Shown: piece after piece, positions 51,356 to 61,600 of the stretch
Layout: every line of letters starts with the position of its first letter
How positions within the stretch are numbered: the stretch's first letter is position 1
Assembly (NCBI GenBank): GCA_002305165.1
Contig: DBQI01000023.1
Coordinates: 62,001 to 126,000 of the forward strand
DNA from: Armatimonadetes bacterium UBA1398
GTDB lineage: Bacteria; Armatimonadota; Zipacnadia; UBA1398
Direction of reading: 5' to 3'
DNA length: 64,000 nt
Translations under genes and position numbers: made by a program
The notes under the pieces: model-generated
Databases searched by the model: none
What the model was told of the DNA's origin: nothing
Seen by the model: only the letters and a program-made list of their open reading frames with translations

Positions 51356-52906
51356 CTACAACAGCTGCGAGGAGGGTCGCTTCCCACGCAGCATAGGTTC
51401 CACTTCAATACCTGACTCGCGCAGGTACCGGAACCATTCCCCCGGGTTGCATCGCGCTCTGCCGGCGGACGCGGCGAGGGCATAGCCCATCTCGCGACGT
51501 CCACGCGCGAATGTCGTCTCCATTATGCCGTACCGGACGCTCCCCATACTGGGTTCTATGGGTGGGTTGCTGGAGCGCAGGGCTCGGTCGAGCCTGGCCA
51601 GATCCCGTCGCGTACAGTCGGGATCTGGGAACGCCTCATCGGCGAAGGGGGTATGAGGCTTGGGCACGAACGGGCCGGCACTGACAGTGACGCGAGCAGG
51701 GCGAACCTGCGAGGCCACGGCCTGGGCAAAGTCCGCGATAGCGCTGACCTCGTCCTCCCCTGCCCCCGGCAACCCCACGATGAAGTACAGTTTGATCGTG
51801 GACATGCCTAGCTGGGACGCGGTAACGGCCGTCTCTACCACACGGTCGAGTGACACGTTCTTCCCTATGGAGCGGCGGAGACCATCGTCAACCGTCTCCG
51901 GGGCCAGCGTCAGTGTGCGCTGGCCCCCCAGTGCCAGCAACTCGAGAGCCTCCGGGCGCAGAGCATCAGCGCGGCTGGCCGAGAGCGTAACCTCAAGGTG
52001 ACAGACCTCAACCAACTCCCTTAGTAGTTCCACCAAACCTGGGTGATCGGCGGCGGCAGCGCCAAGAAGTCCGACCCGCTGGGCGCCATCGCTCAGCGCG
52101 AGCGTGCTGGCTACTGATCGTGCGCGGAACCTTCCATGCGCCGCCGGCACAATGCAGAAGCGACAGCCACGAGGGCAACCGCGCGAGATCTCGATGAGTC
52201 GGACGCCACCGAACTCGGTTCGGGTCGTCTCGATGTCCGTGGCCGTCTCTGCCTCATCGAGATCGTCAAGATGGGAGGGCGGTACCGTGTGCCCCTCCGG
52301 GTGTAGCCGCGGCAGGTAGAGGTGGGGCAGCTCCGCCAGAGCCTGGATGGCCTCCGACCGGCCTCGTGCTTCGGAGAGCGTATGCAGGAGAGACGGTAGA
52401 ATCGGCTCTGCCTCCCCGATAGCGATGCAGTCCGCGAGAAGCGCGAAGGGCTCGGGGTTGAGGGATGCCGCCGCCCCACCGAGGAGCACGAACGGCGCGT
52501 CGTCCCCTCGGTCCTTGGCCAGCACTCCCACACCCGATCGGTAGAGGATTCGTGCCAGCGCCGGAGCATCCCACTCGCTCGACAGTGAGAAGGCCAGAAC
52601 GTTCGCCACGGAGGGGTTGAGGCCCGACTCGAACGTCTCTAGGGGACCCCTGGTGGGTTGCGGTGAGGCGAAGAGGCGCTCCACCCGCCAGCCCGGGGTA
52701 CGCTCCACCATCCGCCGGACCGCGAGGAAGCCCAGGTTGGACATACCCACTGAGTAGTCGTTCGGGTAGCCGATCACGAAGAGTCGATCGCCGCGATCAT
52801 AGGATGGGGCCGGCGCGACACGCTTCTCGTCGCGAAGCAGGTCATGGCGCGTCAGCAGCCGGTGGCGGGAGCGTTTGCGCGTCCCCGCCGCTTGGCGGCG
52901 TCTCAC
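51356..52906 (-). CDS. Radical SAM protein with B12-binding-like N-terminal domain
   Basis: A 516-residue radical SAM enzyme. The N-terminal part (VIGYPNDYSVGMSNLGFLAV, RRMVERTPGWRVERLFASPQ, then FVLLGGAAASLNPEPFALL) resembles the TIGR03960-type B12-binding domain, though no DxHxxG is visible. The radical SAM core has C-x3-C-x2-C in EISRGCPRGCRFCIV (near residue 250). LTLAPETVDDGLRRSIGKNV and LYFIVGLPGAGEDEVSAIAD are typical of the same family. Reaction unknown; relatives are uncharacterised. GTG start with GAGGTGA six bases upstream. It lies 32 bases after nrdR and probably in one operon. Confidence 0.88.
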   Translation of the reverse strand: MRRRQAAGTRKRSRHRLLTRHDLLRDEKRVAPAPSYDRGDRLFVIGYPNDYSVGMSNLGFLAVRRMVERTPGWRVERLFASPQPTRGPLETFESGLNPSVANVLAFSLSSEWDAPALARILYRSGVGVLAKDRGDDAPFVLLGGAAASLNPEPFALLADCIAIGEAEPILPSLLHTLSEARGRSEAIQALAELPHLYLPRLHPEGHTVPPSHLDDLDEAETATDIETTRTEFGGVRLIEISRGCPRGCRFCIVPAAHGRFRARSVASTLALSDGAQRVGLLGAAAADHPGLVELLRELVEVCHLEVTLSASRADALRPEALELLALGGQRTLTLAPETVDDGLRRSIGKNVSLDRVVETAVTASQLGMSTIKLYFIVGLPGAGEDEVSAIADFAQAVASQVRPARVTVSAGPFVPKPHTPFADEAFPDPDCTRRDLARLDRALRSSNPPIEPSMGSVRYGIMETTFARGRREMGYALAASAGRARCNPGEWFRYLRESGIEVEPMLRGKRPSSQLL

Positions 52907-52938
52907 AGGTCGTCACCTCACCCGACGGGTATACCCGG

Positions 52939-53457
52939 CTAATCGAGCGGCAAGGGGGGATTGCCCGACGAGTCATCGCCGCCGCGGCGGCGATGGTCCT
53001 TACGCTGCGGCTCTGAGAGGCTCTCTACCGTGGAGACGAAGCTCCGGACCTCATCAAACTCCTGGTAGACGGACGCGAATCGAACGTAAGCCACCTCGTC
53101 CAGTCTCTTGAGCCCAGCCATCACATAGTGCCCGATCTCCTGGCTGGAAACCTGCGCGACGCCCTGGTCGCGGAAGTGGTTCTCCGTGTCGAGCACCAGG
53201 TCGTCGATCTGCTTCGCTGTCACAGGGCGCTTCTCGCAGGCGATGGCGACCCCGGCTCGCAGCTTCCCCGCCTCAAAAGGCTCGGTCCGGCCCGATTTCT
53301 TCCGAACCGCCAGCATGGTGCCCTCCACGCGCTCGTAGGTCGTGAAGCGGCGGCCACACCAGGAGCACTCCCGGCGACGACGCGTCGCGGCGCCCTCGTC
53401 CGTGTCCCGGGAGTCTAGCACTCGGGTCTCCTCGTGCCGGCAGAAGGGGCATCGCAT
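52939..53457 (-). CDS. nrdR: Ribonucleotide reductase repressor NrdR
   Basis: A 172-residue NrdR. N-terminal zinc ribbon MRCPFC and CSWCGRRFTTYER; then the ATP-cone VRKKSGRTEPFEAGKLRAGV and QEIGHYVMAGLKRLDEVAYV, RFASVYQEFDEV. It represses ribonucleotide reductase genes in response to dATP/ATP; no nrd genes are seen here. The C-terminal tail is longer than usual (RRKDHRRRGGDDSSG). The ATG at 53457 gives the standard N-terminus; AAGGAG is 13 bases upstream, a longish spacing. Confidence 0.96.
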   Translation of the reverse strand: MRCPFCRHEETRVLDSRDTDEGAATRRRRECSWCGRRFTTYERVEGTMLAVRKKSGRTEPFEAGKLRAGVAIACEKRPVTAKQIDDLVLDTENHFRDQGVAQVSSQEIGHYVMAGLKRLDEVAYVRFASVYQEFDEVRSFVSTVESLSEPQRKDHRRRGGDDSSGNPPLPLD

Positions 53458-53593
53458 AGGCAGACAGTCCACTCCTTGCGGCGATTATACCAGCAGCGGT
53501 GTGACGGGGGCAGCCAGGTATCGCCCAGTTCGGGCCGAATGGTCAGCCCATCCTAGCATCCCAGGTGCGGCGCCGGGACCACAGGGGAGCAAC

Positions 53594-55528
53594 ATGCGTG
53601 CCGCAGGCAATACTCCAGCCGAAGCGGGGCCTGGGGCCTCGCTTACGCTTCGCTCGCTCGTTCTGGGCATCGCGCTGGCGTACGTCTCCGTTCTGTGGGT
53701 GCGAGAGGTCGAGATCGTCCGGCTACGTTGTCAGATCAGCGAGGCAGTTCCGCCCATACCCGCCGTCGCGGCTCTGCTCCTGCTTATCGCACTGAGCGCT
53801 CTGGGGCGTCGGATGGGCTGGTCCGCGCTGATCCCCAGGGCCGGCGAGGCCTTGGTCGTATACGTGTTCGTCGCCGTCGCGTGCGTCATGTCCTCTGTTG
53901 GTGTTGTACGCATGCTCCTTCCCTCGTTGACAGTGCCCGCCTACTTCGCAGATCCCGGCAACCAGTTCGGTCAGTTCGCCCAGAACCTCCCACCGTGGTA
54001 CGCGCCCCGAGGCGAAGCGGTAGTTCAGGGGTTCTTCGAGGGTGCCGAAGGTACCCCGTGGCGGGTCTGGACGGGGCCGCTTCTCACGTGGATGGCGTTC
54101 GGTTGCGCTTACTTCGTCGGCTCCTTCACCCTCCTGGGCCTCTTGCGGCCTCATTGGAGCGAGCGTGAGCGCCTCGCGTTCCCGTTGTCCGACTTCCCCA
54201 TACGGTTGCTCGGCGACACTCGCGCTGGTGGAGCGGCGCTCCGTGCCCGTGACCCGTGGCTCTGGATCGGCATCGGAGCCGCGAGCCTCCACAATCTGCT
54301 CAACATGCTCCACGCCTTCAACCCAAATGTGCCAGCACTCGGGACGTTCTACCCCATCGGCCAACACGTGTTCACAGAGCGGCCCCTCGACGCTCTGGCC
54401 GGCCTGTCCGTGTGGTACCGGCCGGCGATCCTGGGGCTAGCCTACTTCGTGCCCACAGACATCCTGGGATCATCCGCCCTCTTCTTCGTGCTCTCGCAGG
54501 TCAGTGCCGTCTGGGCTCGAGCGACGGGCACGGACGCCATCGGCGCTCCCTTTCTCTCGGAGCAGGCCATCGGGTGCTACCTCGTGCTGGGAGTCGTAGC
54601 CCTGTGGGGGGCGCGGGGCCGACTGATGGGCGCCGACGGGACCGGGCGGGCGAGCCTGCTGGTCATCGGCCTCTGCGCGTCCCTCCTGGTCGGCATCGTG
54701 ACCCGCGCCGGCCTGCCCCTCCCCCTCGCTCTGGTGTACCTGGGCATGGGCCTGCTCGTCATGGTCGCGTATGCCCGTGTTCGCGCGGAGACGGGCGCTC
54801 CCAACGCATGGCTGTTCCCCTTTCAGGCACAGCGCTCCCTGATCATCAACGCGGTGGGGAGTGAGGCGCTTCGCGGGGGCGCGAACTACGAGGGGGCGAC
54901 GATCTTCGCGCAGCTCTTCTTCCTAGACCGCGGGTACTTCGTCTCCGTCCCCGCTCTGCACATCGAGGGGCTGGAGTCCGCCGATCGCGCTGGCGCGCGC
55001 CCGCGGGAGATCGCTTGGTCCGCCTACCTAGCCGTTCCCGTGGGGTTGGCTCTGGCGTTCTGGTTGCACCTCACGACCTACTACAACTTGGGGGCCAACG
55101 TGCTCGAGGGCGGCAGTTCTGAGGGCGGGGTCCGCACCCTGCTGGCGCGCCAGCACTACCAGGCCCTCTCGGACTGCATCGCGGCACCCACGCCGCCGGA
55201 CAGAACGAGACTGATGGCGAGCCTCGTGGGCGTGCTCGCGACGGTCGCCATCATCATCGCTCGCCGAACCATGGTGCGCTGCCCCATTCATCCCGTGGGC
55301 TTCGCCCTGCCCAGCGCCCTCGGACAGGTGCTGTGGGCGCCCTTCGGGCTGGCCTGGCTTCTCAAAGCCGCCTTCCTGCACATCGGGGGGATCGGTCTCT
55401 ACCGCCGGATGCAGCCGGCATTCCTGGGCCTGGTCCTGGGCCACTACTTCACAGCGGGAATCGTGTGGGGGATCATCAGCATGCTCGGAGGCGAGGCCAC
55501 CGAGGCCTATCAGGTCTGGTTCGGCTAG
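53594..55528 (+). CDS. Polytopic membrane protein, DUF6785-like (OPT-related)
   Basis: A 644-residue protein with about 13 membrane helices. The opening (LRSLVLGIALAYVSVLWVRE), the PP-rich AVPPIPAVAALLLLIALSAL, the loop ADPGNQFGQFAQNLPPWYAP, and ERERLAFPLSDFPIRLL are characteristic of DUF6785 proteins of Planctomycetota and Armatimonadota, distantly like oligopeptide transporters. YYNLGANVLEGGSSEGGVRT recurs near the end. Transport substrate is unknown. ATG at 53594 was chosen over the open frame from 53342 because GGGGAG precedes it and the first helix follows naturally. About 100 bases separate it from the DUF885 gene. Confidence 0.82.
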   Translation: MRAAGNTPAEAGPGASLTLRSLVLGIALAYVSVLWVREVEIVRLRCQISEAVPPIPAVAALLLLIALSALGRRMGWSALIPRAGEALVVYVFVAVACVMSSVGVVRMLLPSLTVPAYFADPGNQFGQFAQNLPPWYAPRGEAVVQGFFEGAEGTPWRVWTGPLLTWMAFGCAYFVGSFTLLGLLRPHWSERERLAFPLSDFPIRLLGDTRAGGAALRARDPWLWIGIGAASLHNLLNMLHAFNPNVPALGTFYPIGQHVFTERPLDALAGLSVWYRPAILGLAYFVPTDILGSSALFFVLSQVSAVWARATGTDAIGAPFLSEQAIGCYLVLGVVALWGARGRLMGADGTGRASLLVIGLCASLLVGIVTRAGLPLPLALVYLGMGLLVMVAYARVRAETGAPNAWLFPFQAQRSLIINAVGSEALRGGANYEGATIFAQLFFLDRGYFVSVPALHIEGLESADRAGARPREIAWSAYLAVPVGLALAFWLHLTTYYNLGANVLEGGSSEGGVRTLLARQHYQALSDCIAAPTPPDRTRLMASLVGVLATVAIIIARRTMVRCPIHPVGFALPSALGQVLWAPFGLAWLLKAAFLHIGGIGLYRRMQPAFLGLVLGHYFTAGIVWGIISMLGGEATEAYQVWFG

Positions 55529-55629
55529 CGCAAGTATGGCCGGGATGGCGACTCCAGTACCTGTGTAGGTTCAGCGGCGGTCTCCCCGAGAACCCAGCTA
55601 TTACACGCACAACGAAGGGCGGACTGCGA

Positions 55630-57255
55630 GTGACTGAGATGCGGGAGCTCATTGAGCGGTACACGGTAGACAAGGAGGCCCTCGATCAGTTCTACAACGT
55701 GCCCCACTCCACCATCTCGATGGACCGGCGACAGCGGTTCACCGAGTGCTGGCTTCGTCAACTCAGACAGGTTGCTTTCGATGACCTCGACGTCGAGGGA
55801 CGCGTTGACTACCACCTGCTTCGTAACCATATCGAGGAGACCCTCACTCACATAGACCTTGAGCGCCACCGGCTCGATCAACTATCGCACACGCTGCCCT
55901 TCCTCCGTGAGTTGGTCGCCCTGGAGGAGGAGCGGCGAACTATGGTCCCAGCGTCCGCCGAGGAGCTGGCATCACGGCTCAAGGCGATCGCTGACGCCGC
56001 GCGCGGGGCCGGGGAGAAGCTCGAGGCCGCCGGCGAGGCTACCGACCGCCCTCCCCTGCCCCAACTGGAGCAGGCGCGCCAAGCGACCGAGGCTGTTCTG
56101 CCCGTGCTGAAGAGCTGGCATGCGCACTATGCAGGGTACATGCCGGAGTACGCATGGTGGCTGCGAGAGCCCTACAAGGAGGCCCGCGCCGCCATCAAGG
56201 CCTGTGGCAAGGCGCTAACCAAGGCGATTGGCGGCACTGACAAGCTCATCGGTGCTCCCATTGGGCGTGAGGCGCTCGAGGAAGCCATACGGCGGCAGTT
56301 CATCCCATATGGCCCGGAAGACCTCATCGCCATTGGTGAACGCGAGCTCGCTTGGTGTACGGAGCGCATGCTGGAGGCGTCGCATGAGCTAGGTTGTGGC
56401 GACGATTGGCGAGCGGCGATCGAGCTCGTCAAACAACGACACTGCCCCCTGGGCCAGCAGCACAGACTGGTTGAGGAACTGGCCTGTGAGGCCATCCGGT
56501 ACGTGGACGAGCACGAACTGGTCACCATCGATGACCTGTGCCGTGAGACTTGGTACATAGACATGATCGATGAGAAGGGGCAGAAGCACCTGCCCTTCCT
56601 CGGCTACGGCGGCCAGAAGATCCTCGTCTCCTACCCGACAGACGGGATGGGTCACGAGGCCGCCAAGATGGCGGTCAGGGCCAACAACGAGCATATGGTG
56701 CGAGCGGTCACCCACCACGAGCTCATACCGGGCCACCATCTGCAGATCTACATGGGGGAGCGGCATCGGGCCTACCGCCGGATCTTCCACACCCCCTTCC
56801 TGTCCGAGGGATGGTGTCTCCATTGGGAGATGCTTCTCTGGGACCGCGGCTTCGCGCGCGGCCCTGAGGACCGGGTGGGAATGCTCTTCTGGCTGATGCA
56901 CCGTTGCGCGCGAATCACCGTGTCATTGCGCTTCCACCTCGGCGAGATGACCCCGGAGCAGATGATCGAGTACCTGATAGAGCGCGTCGGTCACGAGAGA
57001 GGTTCGGCGACCAGCGAGGTCCGGCGTTACATCGGCGACGGGTACGGGCCACTGTATCAGTGCGCGTACATGATCGGAGCACTGCAGATGCGCGCGCTGT
57101 ACCGTGAGATGGTGACCGACGGACCGATGACCGACCGGGAGTTCCATGACCGCGTACTTCGCGAAGGAGCGATACCCATTGAGGTTCTCCGCGCGGCGAT
57201 TCGGGACGATTTGCTGGGCGCCGAGTTCCATCCGCAATGGCGTTTCGCCGGCTGA
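55630..57255 (+). CDS. DUF885-family metallopeptidase-like protein
   Basis: A 541-residue helical protein, mostly cytosolic in sequence (no signal). The zinc motif HHELIPGHHLQ (about residue 364) follows the gluzincin-like HE-x3-HH pattern of DUF885, with the downstream Glu in FLSEGWCLHWEMLLWD. YIERVGHERGSATSEVRRY and GPLYQCAYMIGALQMRALYR are also family features. DUF885 proteins are thought to be peptidases or carboxypeptidase relatives; the reaction is not established here. The frame opens at 55333, but the GTG at 55630 has GGGCGG nearby, and ATG 55639 is the alternative. Confidence 0.85.
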   Translation: MTEMRELIERYTVDKEALDQFYNVPHSTISMDRRQRFTECWLRQLRQVAFDDLDVEGRVDYHLLRNHIEETLTHIDLERHRLDQLSHTLPFLRELVALEEERRTMVPASAEELASRLKAIADAARGAGEKLEAAGEATDRPPLPQLEQARQATEAVLPVLKSWHAHYAGYMPEYAWWLREPYKEARAAIKACGKALTKAIGGTDKLIGAPIGREALEEAIRRQFIPYGPEDLIAIGERELAWCTERMLEASHELGCGDDWRAAIELVKQRHCPLGQQHRLVEELACEAIRYVDEHELVTIDDLCRETWYIDMIDEKGQKHLPFLGYGGQKILVSYPTDGMGHEAAKMAVRANNEHMVRAVTHHELIPGHHLQIYMGERHRAYRRIFHTPFLSEGWCLHWEMLLWDRGFARGPEDRVGMLFWLMHRCARITVSLRFHLGEMTPEQMIEYLIERVGHERGSATSEVRRYIGDGYGPLYQCAYMIGALQMRALYREMVTDGPMTDREFHDRVLREGAIPIEVLRAAIRDDLLGAEFHPQWRFAG

Positions 57256-57515
57256 TGGTTCAGCACCGGTCGGCTTGGTTCCGAATAGAGCCCATAAACA
57301 TTCCGATGATCTCCTGGCCGAAATGTAACACTTGGGTTATATTGGGTCACATATCAATCGCAGTACACCGCCTCTAAGTGTGCTTGAGGTATCAGTATGC
57401 TGCTATTCCAGCAAGGTGCCTGCCCAAGTGCCCAGTAGTCTGATCAAGGTTGCCGCATCAGAACTGGGACGCAACAAGTGGGTGCAGCATGAAACTCAGT
57501 AAGGAGAGTGTTGAT
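57256..57515. other. Gene-free gap before the prepilin gene
   Basis: No gene is seen. The gap is AT-richer than its surroundings and holds a direct repeat TTGGGT-n4-TTGGGT around 57332-57348, and AT-rich stretches that could serve as a promoter for the prepilin gene. No strong -35/-10 pair was found. The end includes the ATG at 57489, which I did not take as the start. Confidence 0.4.
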
Positions 57516-58229
57516 GTGAGATCACGCAGAGGCTTCACCCTGATCGAACTGCTCGTCGTCATCGCCATTATTGCCATTCTCGCTGCGATTCTGTTCCCCG
57601 TCTTCGCGAAGGCCCGGGAGAAGGCGCGCCAGACCTCGTGCCTGTCCAACGTGCGGCAGCTCAACACCGCGTTCTTGGCCTATGCTCAGGACTATGACGA
57701 GCGCTTCCCGACCGTGCGCTTCGGCCAAGGCGTCTACCCGGCATGGCCCTGGGAGACCTGGCCTGGCAGCGTTGACTGGTGTGGAGCCTACACCCACGCG
57801 GTCATGCCGTACATGAAGAGTGCCCAGATCCTGCAGTGCCCCAGTGACAATGAGGCGGATCGTTGGGCGGGCGCCAATGGCATGAGCTACGGCTACAACG
57901 AGTACATGTACAACGAGTACCAGAACTGGTCCAAGCTCGGCGCGACCCGTGAGCCCTCCTCTACGTACCTTCAGGGCGAGACTTTCGCTTCCGGCATCGT
58001 CAATGATTGGGACGGCGGCGGCCCCGCCCCCGTCCAGGGCATGGCCCGCATCAAGTACGGCGGCACCAACCCTTGGGCGGCCCACCACAACGACGGGCAA
58101 AACATCGGCTACGTCGATGGACATGCTAAGCTCGTGATGAAGGACTCGATGGTCAGCTATGCTTGGCTCTCGGAGTACACTGACCTGCGCCAGAACCCGA
58201 TCGTTCACCCCGGCTGCACCACCCCGTAA
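57516..58229 (+). CDS. Prepilin-like protein with H-x9-DG ending (DUF1559-like)
   Basis: A 237-residue type IV pilin-like protein. Start GTG at 57516, nine bases after AAGGAG, gives a short basic leader RSRRG with the prepilin cleavage site G-FTLIELLVVIAIIAILAA, then ILFPVFAKAREKARQTSC and LSNV, the Armatimonadota-type signature. The globular part starts QLNTAFLAYAQDYDERFPTV. The H-x9-DG motif is HNDGQNIGYVDGHAK (the His two before NDG, DG at the end). These pseudopilins are numerous in the phylum and probably cap or build type II secretion/pilus-like fibres. The upstream ATG at 57489 would lengthen the leader by nine residues. Confidence 0.9.
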   Translation: MRSRRGFTLIELLVVIAIIAILAAILFPVFAKAREKARQTSCLSNVRQLNTAFLAYAQDYDERFPTVRFGQGVYPAWPWETWPGSVDWCGAYTHAVMPYMKSAQILQCPSDNEADRWAGANGMSYGYNEYMYNEYQNWSKLGATREPSSTYLQGETFASGIVNDWDGGGPAPVQGMARIKYGGTNPWAAHHNDGQNIGYVDGHAKLVMKDSMVSYAWLSEYTDLRQNPIVHPGCTTP

Positions 58230-58240
58230 CCAGGGTGGTG
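58217..58240 (+). other. Hairpin between prepilin and small lipoprotein genes
   Basis: CACCACCC (58217-58224) pairs with GGGTGGTG (58233-58240) around an eight-base loop that includes the prepilin stop codon. No T-tract follows. It may protect the upstream mRNA from decay or cause partial termination, giving the two proteins different amounts. Confidence 0.45.
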
Positions 58241-58283
58241 ACAGGCACAGCACTGGATCGGACTCTAGAAGGAGGAAAGCACA

Positions 58284-58493
58284 GTGAAGCCTAGGATCAG
58301 CCTAGCGCTCGCCGCCGTAGCGACCACCCTCGCCCTATGGGGCCTGGCTGGCTGCGGTGGGGACAAGAACATGACCGAAGAGGAGAAGTCCACGCCTCCC
58401 ATCGACTTTGGAACCGCTTCGCCCGGCACCCCTGGGGCGACAGCTGAAACCGGCCCGGCTCCGGGTGCGAACGCGCCGAAGGCCGGCGAGTAG
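58284..58493 (+). CDS. Small lipoprotein downstream of prepilin
   Basis: A 69-residue lipoprotein: PRISLALAAVATTLALWG, lipobox LAGC at about residue 23, then GGDKNMTEEEKSTPP and a Pro/Thr/Ala-rich disordered tail. Start GTG with AAGGAGG eight bases upstream, a very strong site. Small lipoproteins with an M-T-x-E-E-K stretch behind an H-x9-DG prepilin gene recur in Armatimonadota, as far as I recall; I infer a partnership. No fold can be seen. Confidence 0.78.
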   Translation: MKPRISLALAAVATTLALWGLAGCGGDKNMTEEEKSTPPIDFGTASPGTPGATAETGPAPGANAPKAGE

Positions 58494-58539
58494 AGCACGT
58501 AGCGCCAAGTCGGCGCGGCACCAACCTGCGGCAACCACA

Positions 58540-58567
58540 GCGCCCCCTGCCCACCGGCGGGGGGCGC
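58540..58567 (+). terminator. GC-rich hairpin after the small lipoprotein gene
   Basis: GCGCCCCC (58540-58547) pairs with GGGGGCGC (58560-58567); 46 bases after the stop at 58493. No T-tract, so it may be only a stabilising stem. The rest up to 58691 shows no gene. Confidence 0.4.
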
Positions 58568-58691
58568 ATCGCCGTACGCTCACCGTACGCGGTCCCAGGC
58601 AGGATGGCGCCCATCGGTCACGGAACGAACCTTCAGGAGCGCCTCGCTCGCGATTCCGCCTCGATTCGCCCGCGGGAGGTTGTGGGGTCAC

Positions 58692-61600
58692 ATGATGCGG
58701 ACACCCATGCGCCACTGGCCGTTGCTGCTTGCAACGTTAGCTTGGGCGATGCTCTGGGCGCCGGCGAGCGCCGCCGTGGAGCAGAGCGGGCTCCGCACGG
58801 ACATCGAGTTCCTCTCCTCCCTGGGCAGCCGAGTTGCCGGCTACCCCGGCGCACTACGCGCTGAACAGTACATCCGAGCTCGCCTCACCCAGATAGGCGT
58901 CCAGAATCTGCGGGAGCAGGAGTTCGCCCTAGTGTCGCCCGTGGATCGCGGCTTCAAGCTCACTTTGAACAACGGCGATGAGACGCGACTGTATGGAGTG
59001 TGGCCCAATCTGGTCGCTACCGGGACCGCACTCCCGGGCGACGTACAGGGGCCCCTCATATACGGCGGCGATGGTGAGTTTACGGACTTCGCGGGTCTGC
59101 CCATCGACGGCGCTGTGGTGCTCATGGACTTCAACTGCGGCACCCGTTGGCTCAACGCCGCTATGCTGGGAGCCAGAGCTGTTGTGTTCGTCGAGCCGGA
59201 GGAGACAACACGCCATGATGCGCAGGAGAAGTACTCGCGCGTGCCGGTGGAGTTCCCTCGCTACTATCTGTCGAGGGCCGATGCGGGCACCCTGGTCGAT
59301 CGAGCGGCGCGCGCCAAGGCTGGCTCCCTGACGTGTGAGATCACCGGGCGGATGGACTGGGAGGAGGCGCCGGTCCGGACTCTCATCGCCGAGATCCCGG
59401 GTAGCGACCCCACCCTCGCTCAAGAGGCCATCGTCCTGCAGGCCTACTATGACTCCATGTCGGTGGTCCCCGCCCTGGCGCCGGGAGCCGAGCAGGCCTG
59501 CGGAGTGGCTGCCTTTCTGCACATCGCTGAGCGGCTCATCGACGATCCGCCCGCACGATCGGTGATCCTGGTAGCGTCTCCTGGGCACTTCATGGGCCTA
59601 TCTGGCATGCGGCACCTCGCCGACGTGTTCGGCCCCAAGGGCCGACGCCCACGGGAGCAGGCCGAGTTCTACGAACGCGGCGCCAAGGACCTAGCCAAGC
59701 TCATCGAGCGACTCGACGAGGCCATCGGTGATACCCAGGAGCGCCAGCGCCGCACGGAAGCCCTGGCGATGAGCGGTAGCGAGGAGGACAGGCAGCGGTA
59801 CTTACTGCAACTGACGCCGCGGGGCGAGGTCGACTGGGGAGCCGAACTCGAGCGGATGCAAGCCCAGCGGCGGCGCATGGAGCAGGATCTCTCGCTGATG
59901 CACACGTACCGCGCCACGGAGCGCATCCCGCTCACCGTCTCGCTCGATCTCACGAGCCGGAGCCGGCAGTTTGGCTTGGTGTTCGCGGGCCACTACTACG
60001 GCGATTCCACCCCCATCCGGTTCCTGAGCCCCCTCGGGAAGGCGTGTTCGGCGATTGTGGAGGAGATCGCGGCCGAGGATGGCTGGGATGCCGAGCGGCT
60101 TTGGTTCGATGGAACCAACCCCAAACAGGACAAGAACTGGTGGGACTACTTCCCGGGGCGTGTAGCCTTCGAGTCGGAGATGATCCTGCAGGCTGGGCGG
60201 CCCGCCGTGACCTTCGCCACGGGGAACGACGCGCGCCTTCTGTTCGACACTCCCATGGACCGTGCTCAGTACGTGGATGTCGGAGCGGTCGCCTTCCAGG
60301 CCGACGCCATCGAGAAGACGCTGCGCCGTCTGCTGAACGATCCCAATCTCGACCAGACGGCGTTCAAGCGCACGAAGCGGCTGAAGCTGCCGTACCGCAT
60401 GTACCCGCTGCTCGGGCGAACGCTGGAGTTCGTCCGGCGGGCCAGTTTCCTCCCTCAGACGCCCATCCCCGGCGCCCTCGTCGTGGTGAGAGGCGCCTCC
60501 AAGTGCCTCATGGGCGTCAGAACCGACGCATACGACTTCTCCAACGGTGACGGTGACTTCCGGATCCTGGGCCAGCAGAACGGAGCCAACGTCGATGCCT
60601 ACTATCTCGACCCCACCTCAGGCAAGATCACATACGCGCCCGATTTGGGACCCGAAGGGGAGCGCAAGTTCACCCGCGCCATCTGGCAGAGGGGTCGCCA
60701 GGACCGTCCCCTGATCCTCTTCCCGAGCCGTTCCCTCGCCCTCTACGACCTGGTAGACCAGCGGTATCTGGAGACCTTGGAGCAGGTCTTCGTCTACAAC
60801 GCCCAGACCGATGCGGAGCCCCACTCCTTCGGTTACGAGTTGCCCGTGTTCAACCCACCCGCCGGGGAGACCGGCCTGGCCGTGGAGCCATGCGCGGTTC
60901 TCTTCGCTGAGGAAGGCACAGCCGTCAAGGCGACTCTGGGGATGGGCCTGCTTGGCGCACGGATGCTCCTCCTGAACTCCAGCGAGGCGAACCCAACGGG
61001 TGCGGGCTTCGTGCCTGGGGAGCACGATCGGGTCCCCTTCACGGTCTATCAGGCGGCCCGCGACATGCACGTGCTCAATGGTCAACGTATATCGGACTTC
61101 GTCACCAAGGGGGTGAGGAACCCCCAGGTGGAAGGGCTCCACCGGGAAGCGGGCATGCGGCTCGGCCAAGTGCCGGACCTCCTCGAGAGCCGCCAGTATG
61201 ACCGTGCGGTGGCGCTCGCGCGGGCAGCCTGGGCCTACGAGTCCAGTGCCTATCCCGATGTCCAGAAGACCGCGCGCGACGTGGTCTATGGCGTCGTGTT
61301 CTACCTGGCCTTGCTGCTGAGCTTCACGTACTTCGCCGAGCGCCTGGTGATCGCGGCGACGACGGTGGCTGGCCGGGTGTGCTGGTCGCTCGCCATCTTC
61401 CTCGCCGCGTTCACTATGCTCCGCTACTTCCATCCCGCCTTTGACCTGGCGGTCAACCCCTTCATCATCCTCCTCGCCTTCATCATTCTAGCCCTGGCGT
61501 TGCTCGTCATATCCATCGTGGTCGGCAAGTTCAACGAGCAGTTGGAGCAGCTGAAGCAGGAGCTAGGGGGCATCCACAGGGCCGACGTGAGCCGAATGAG

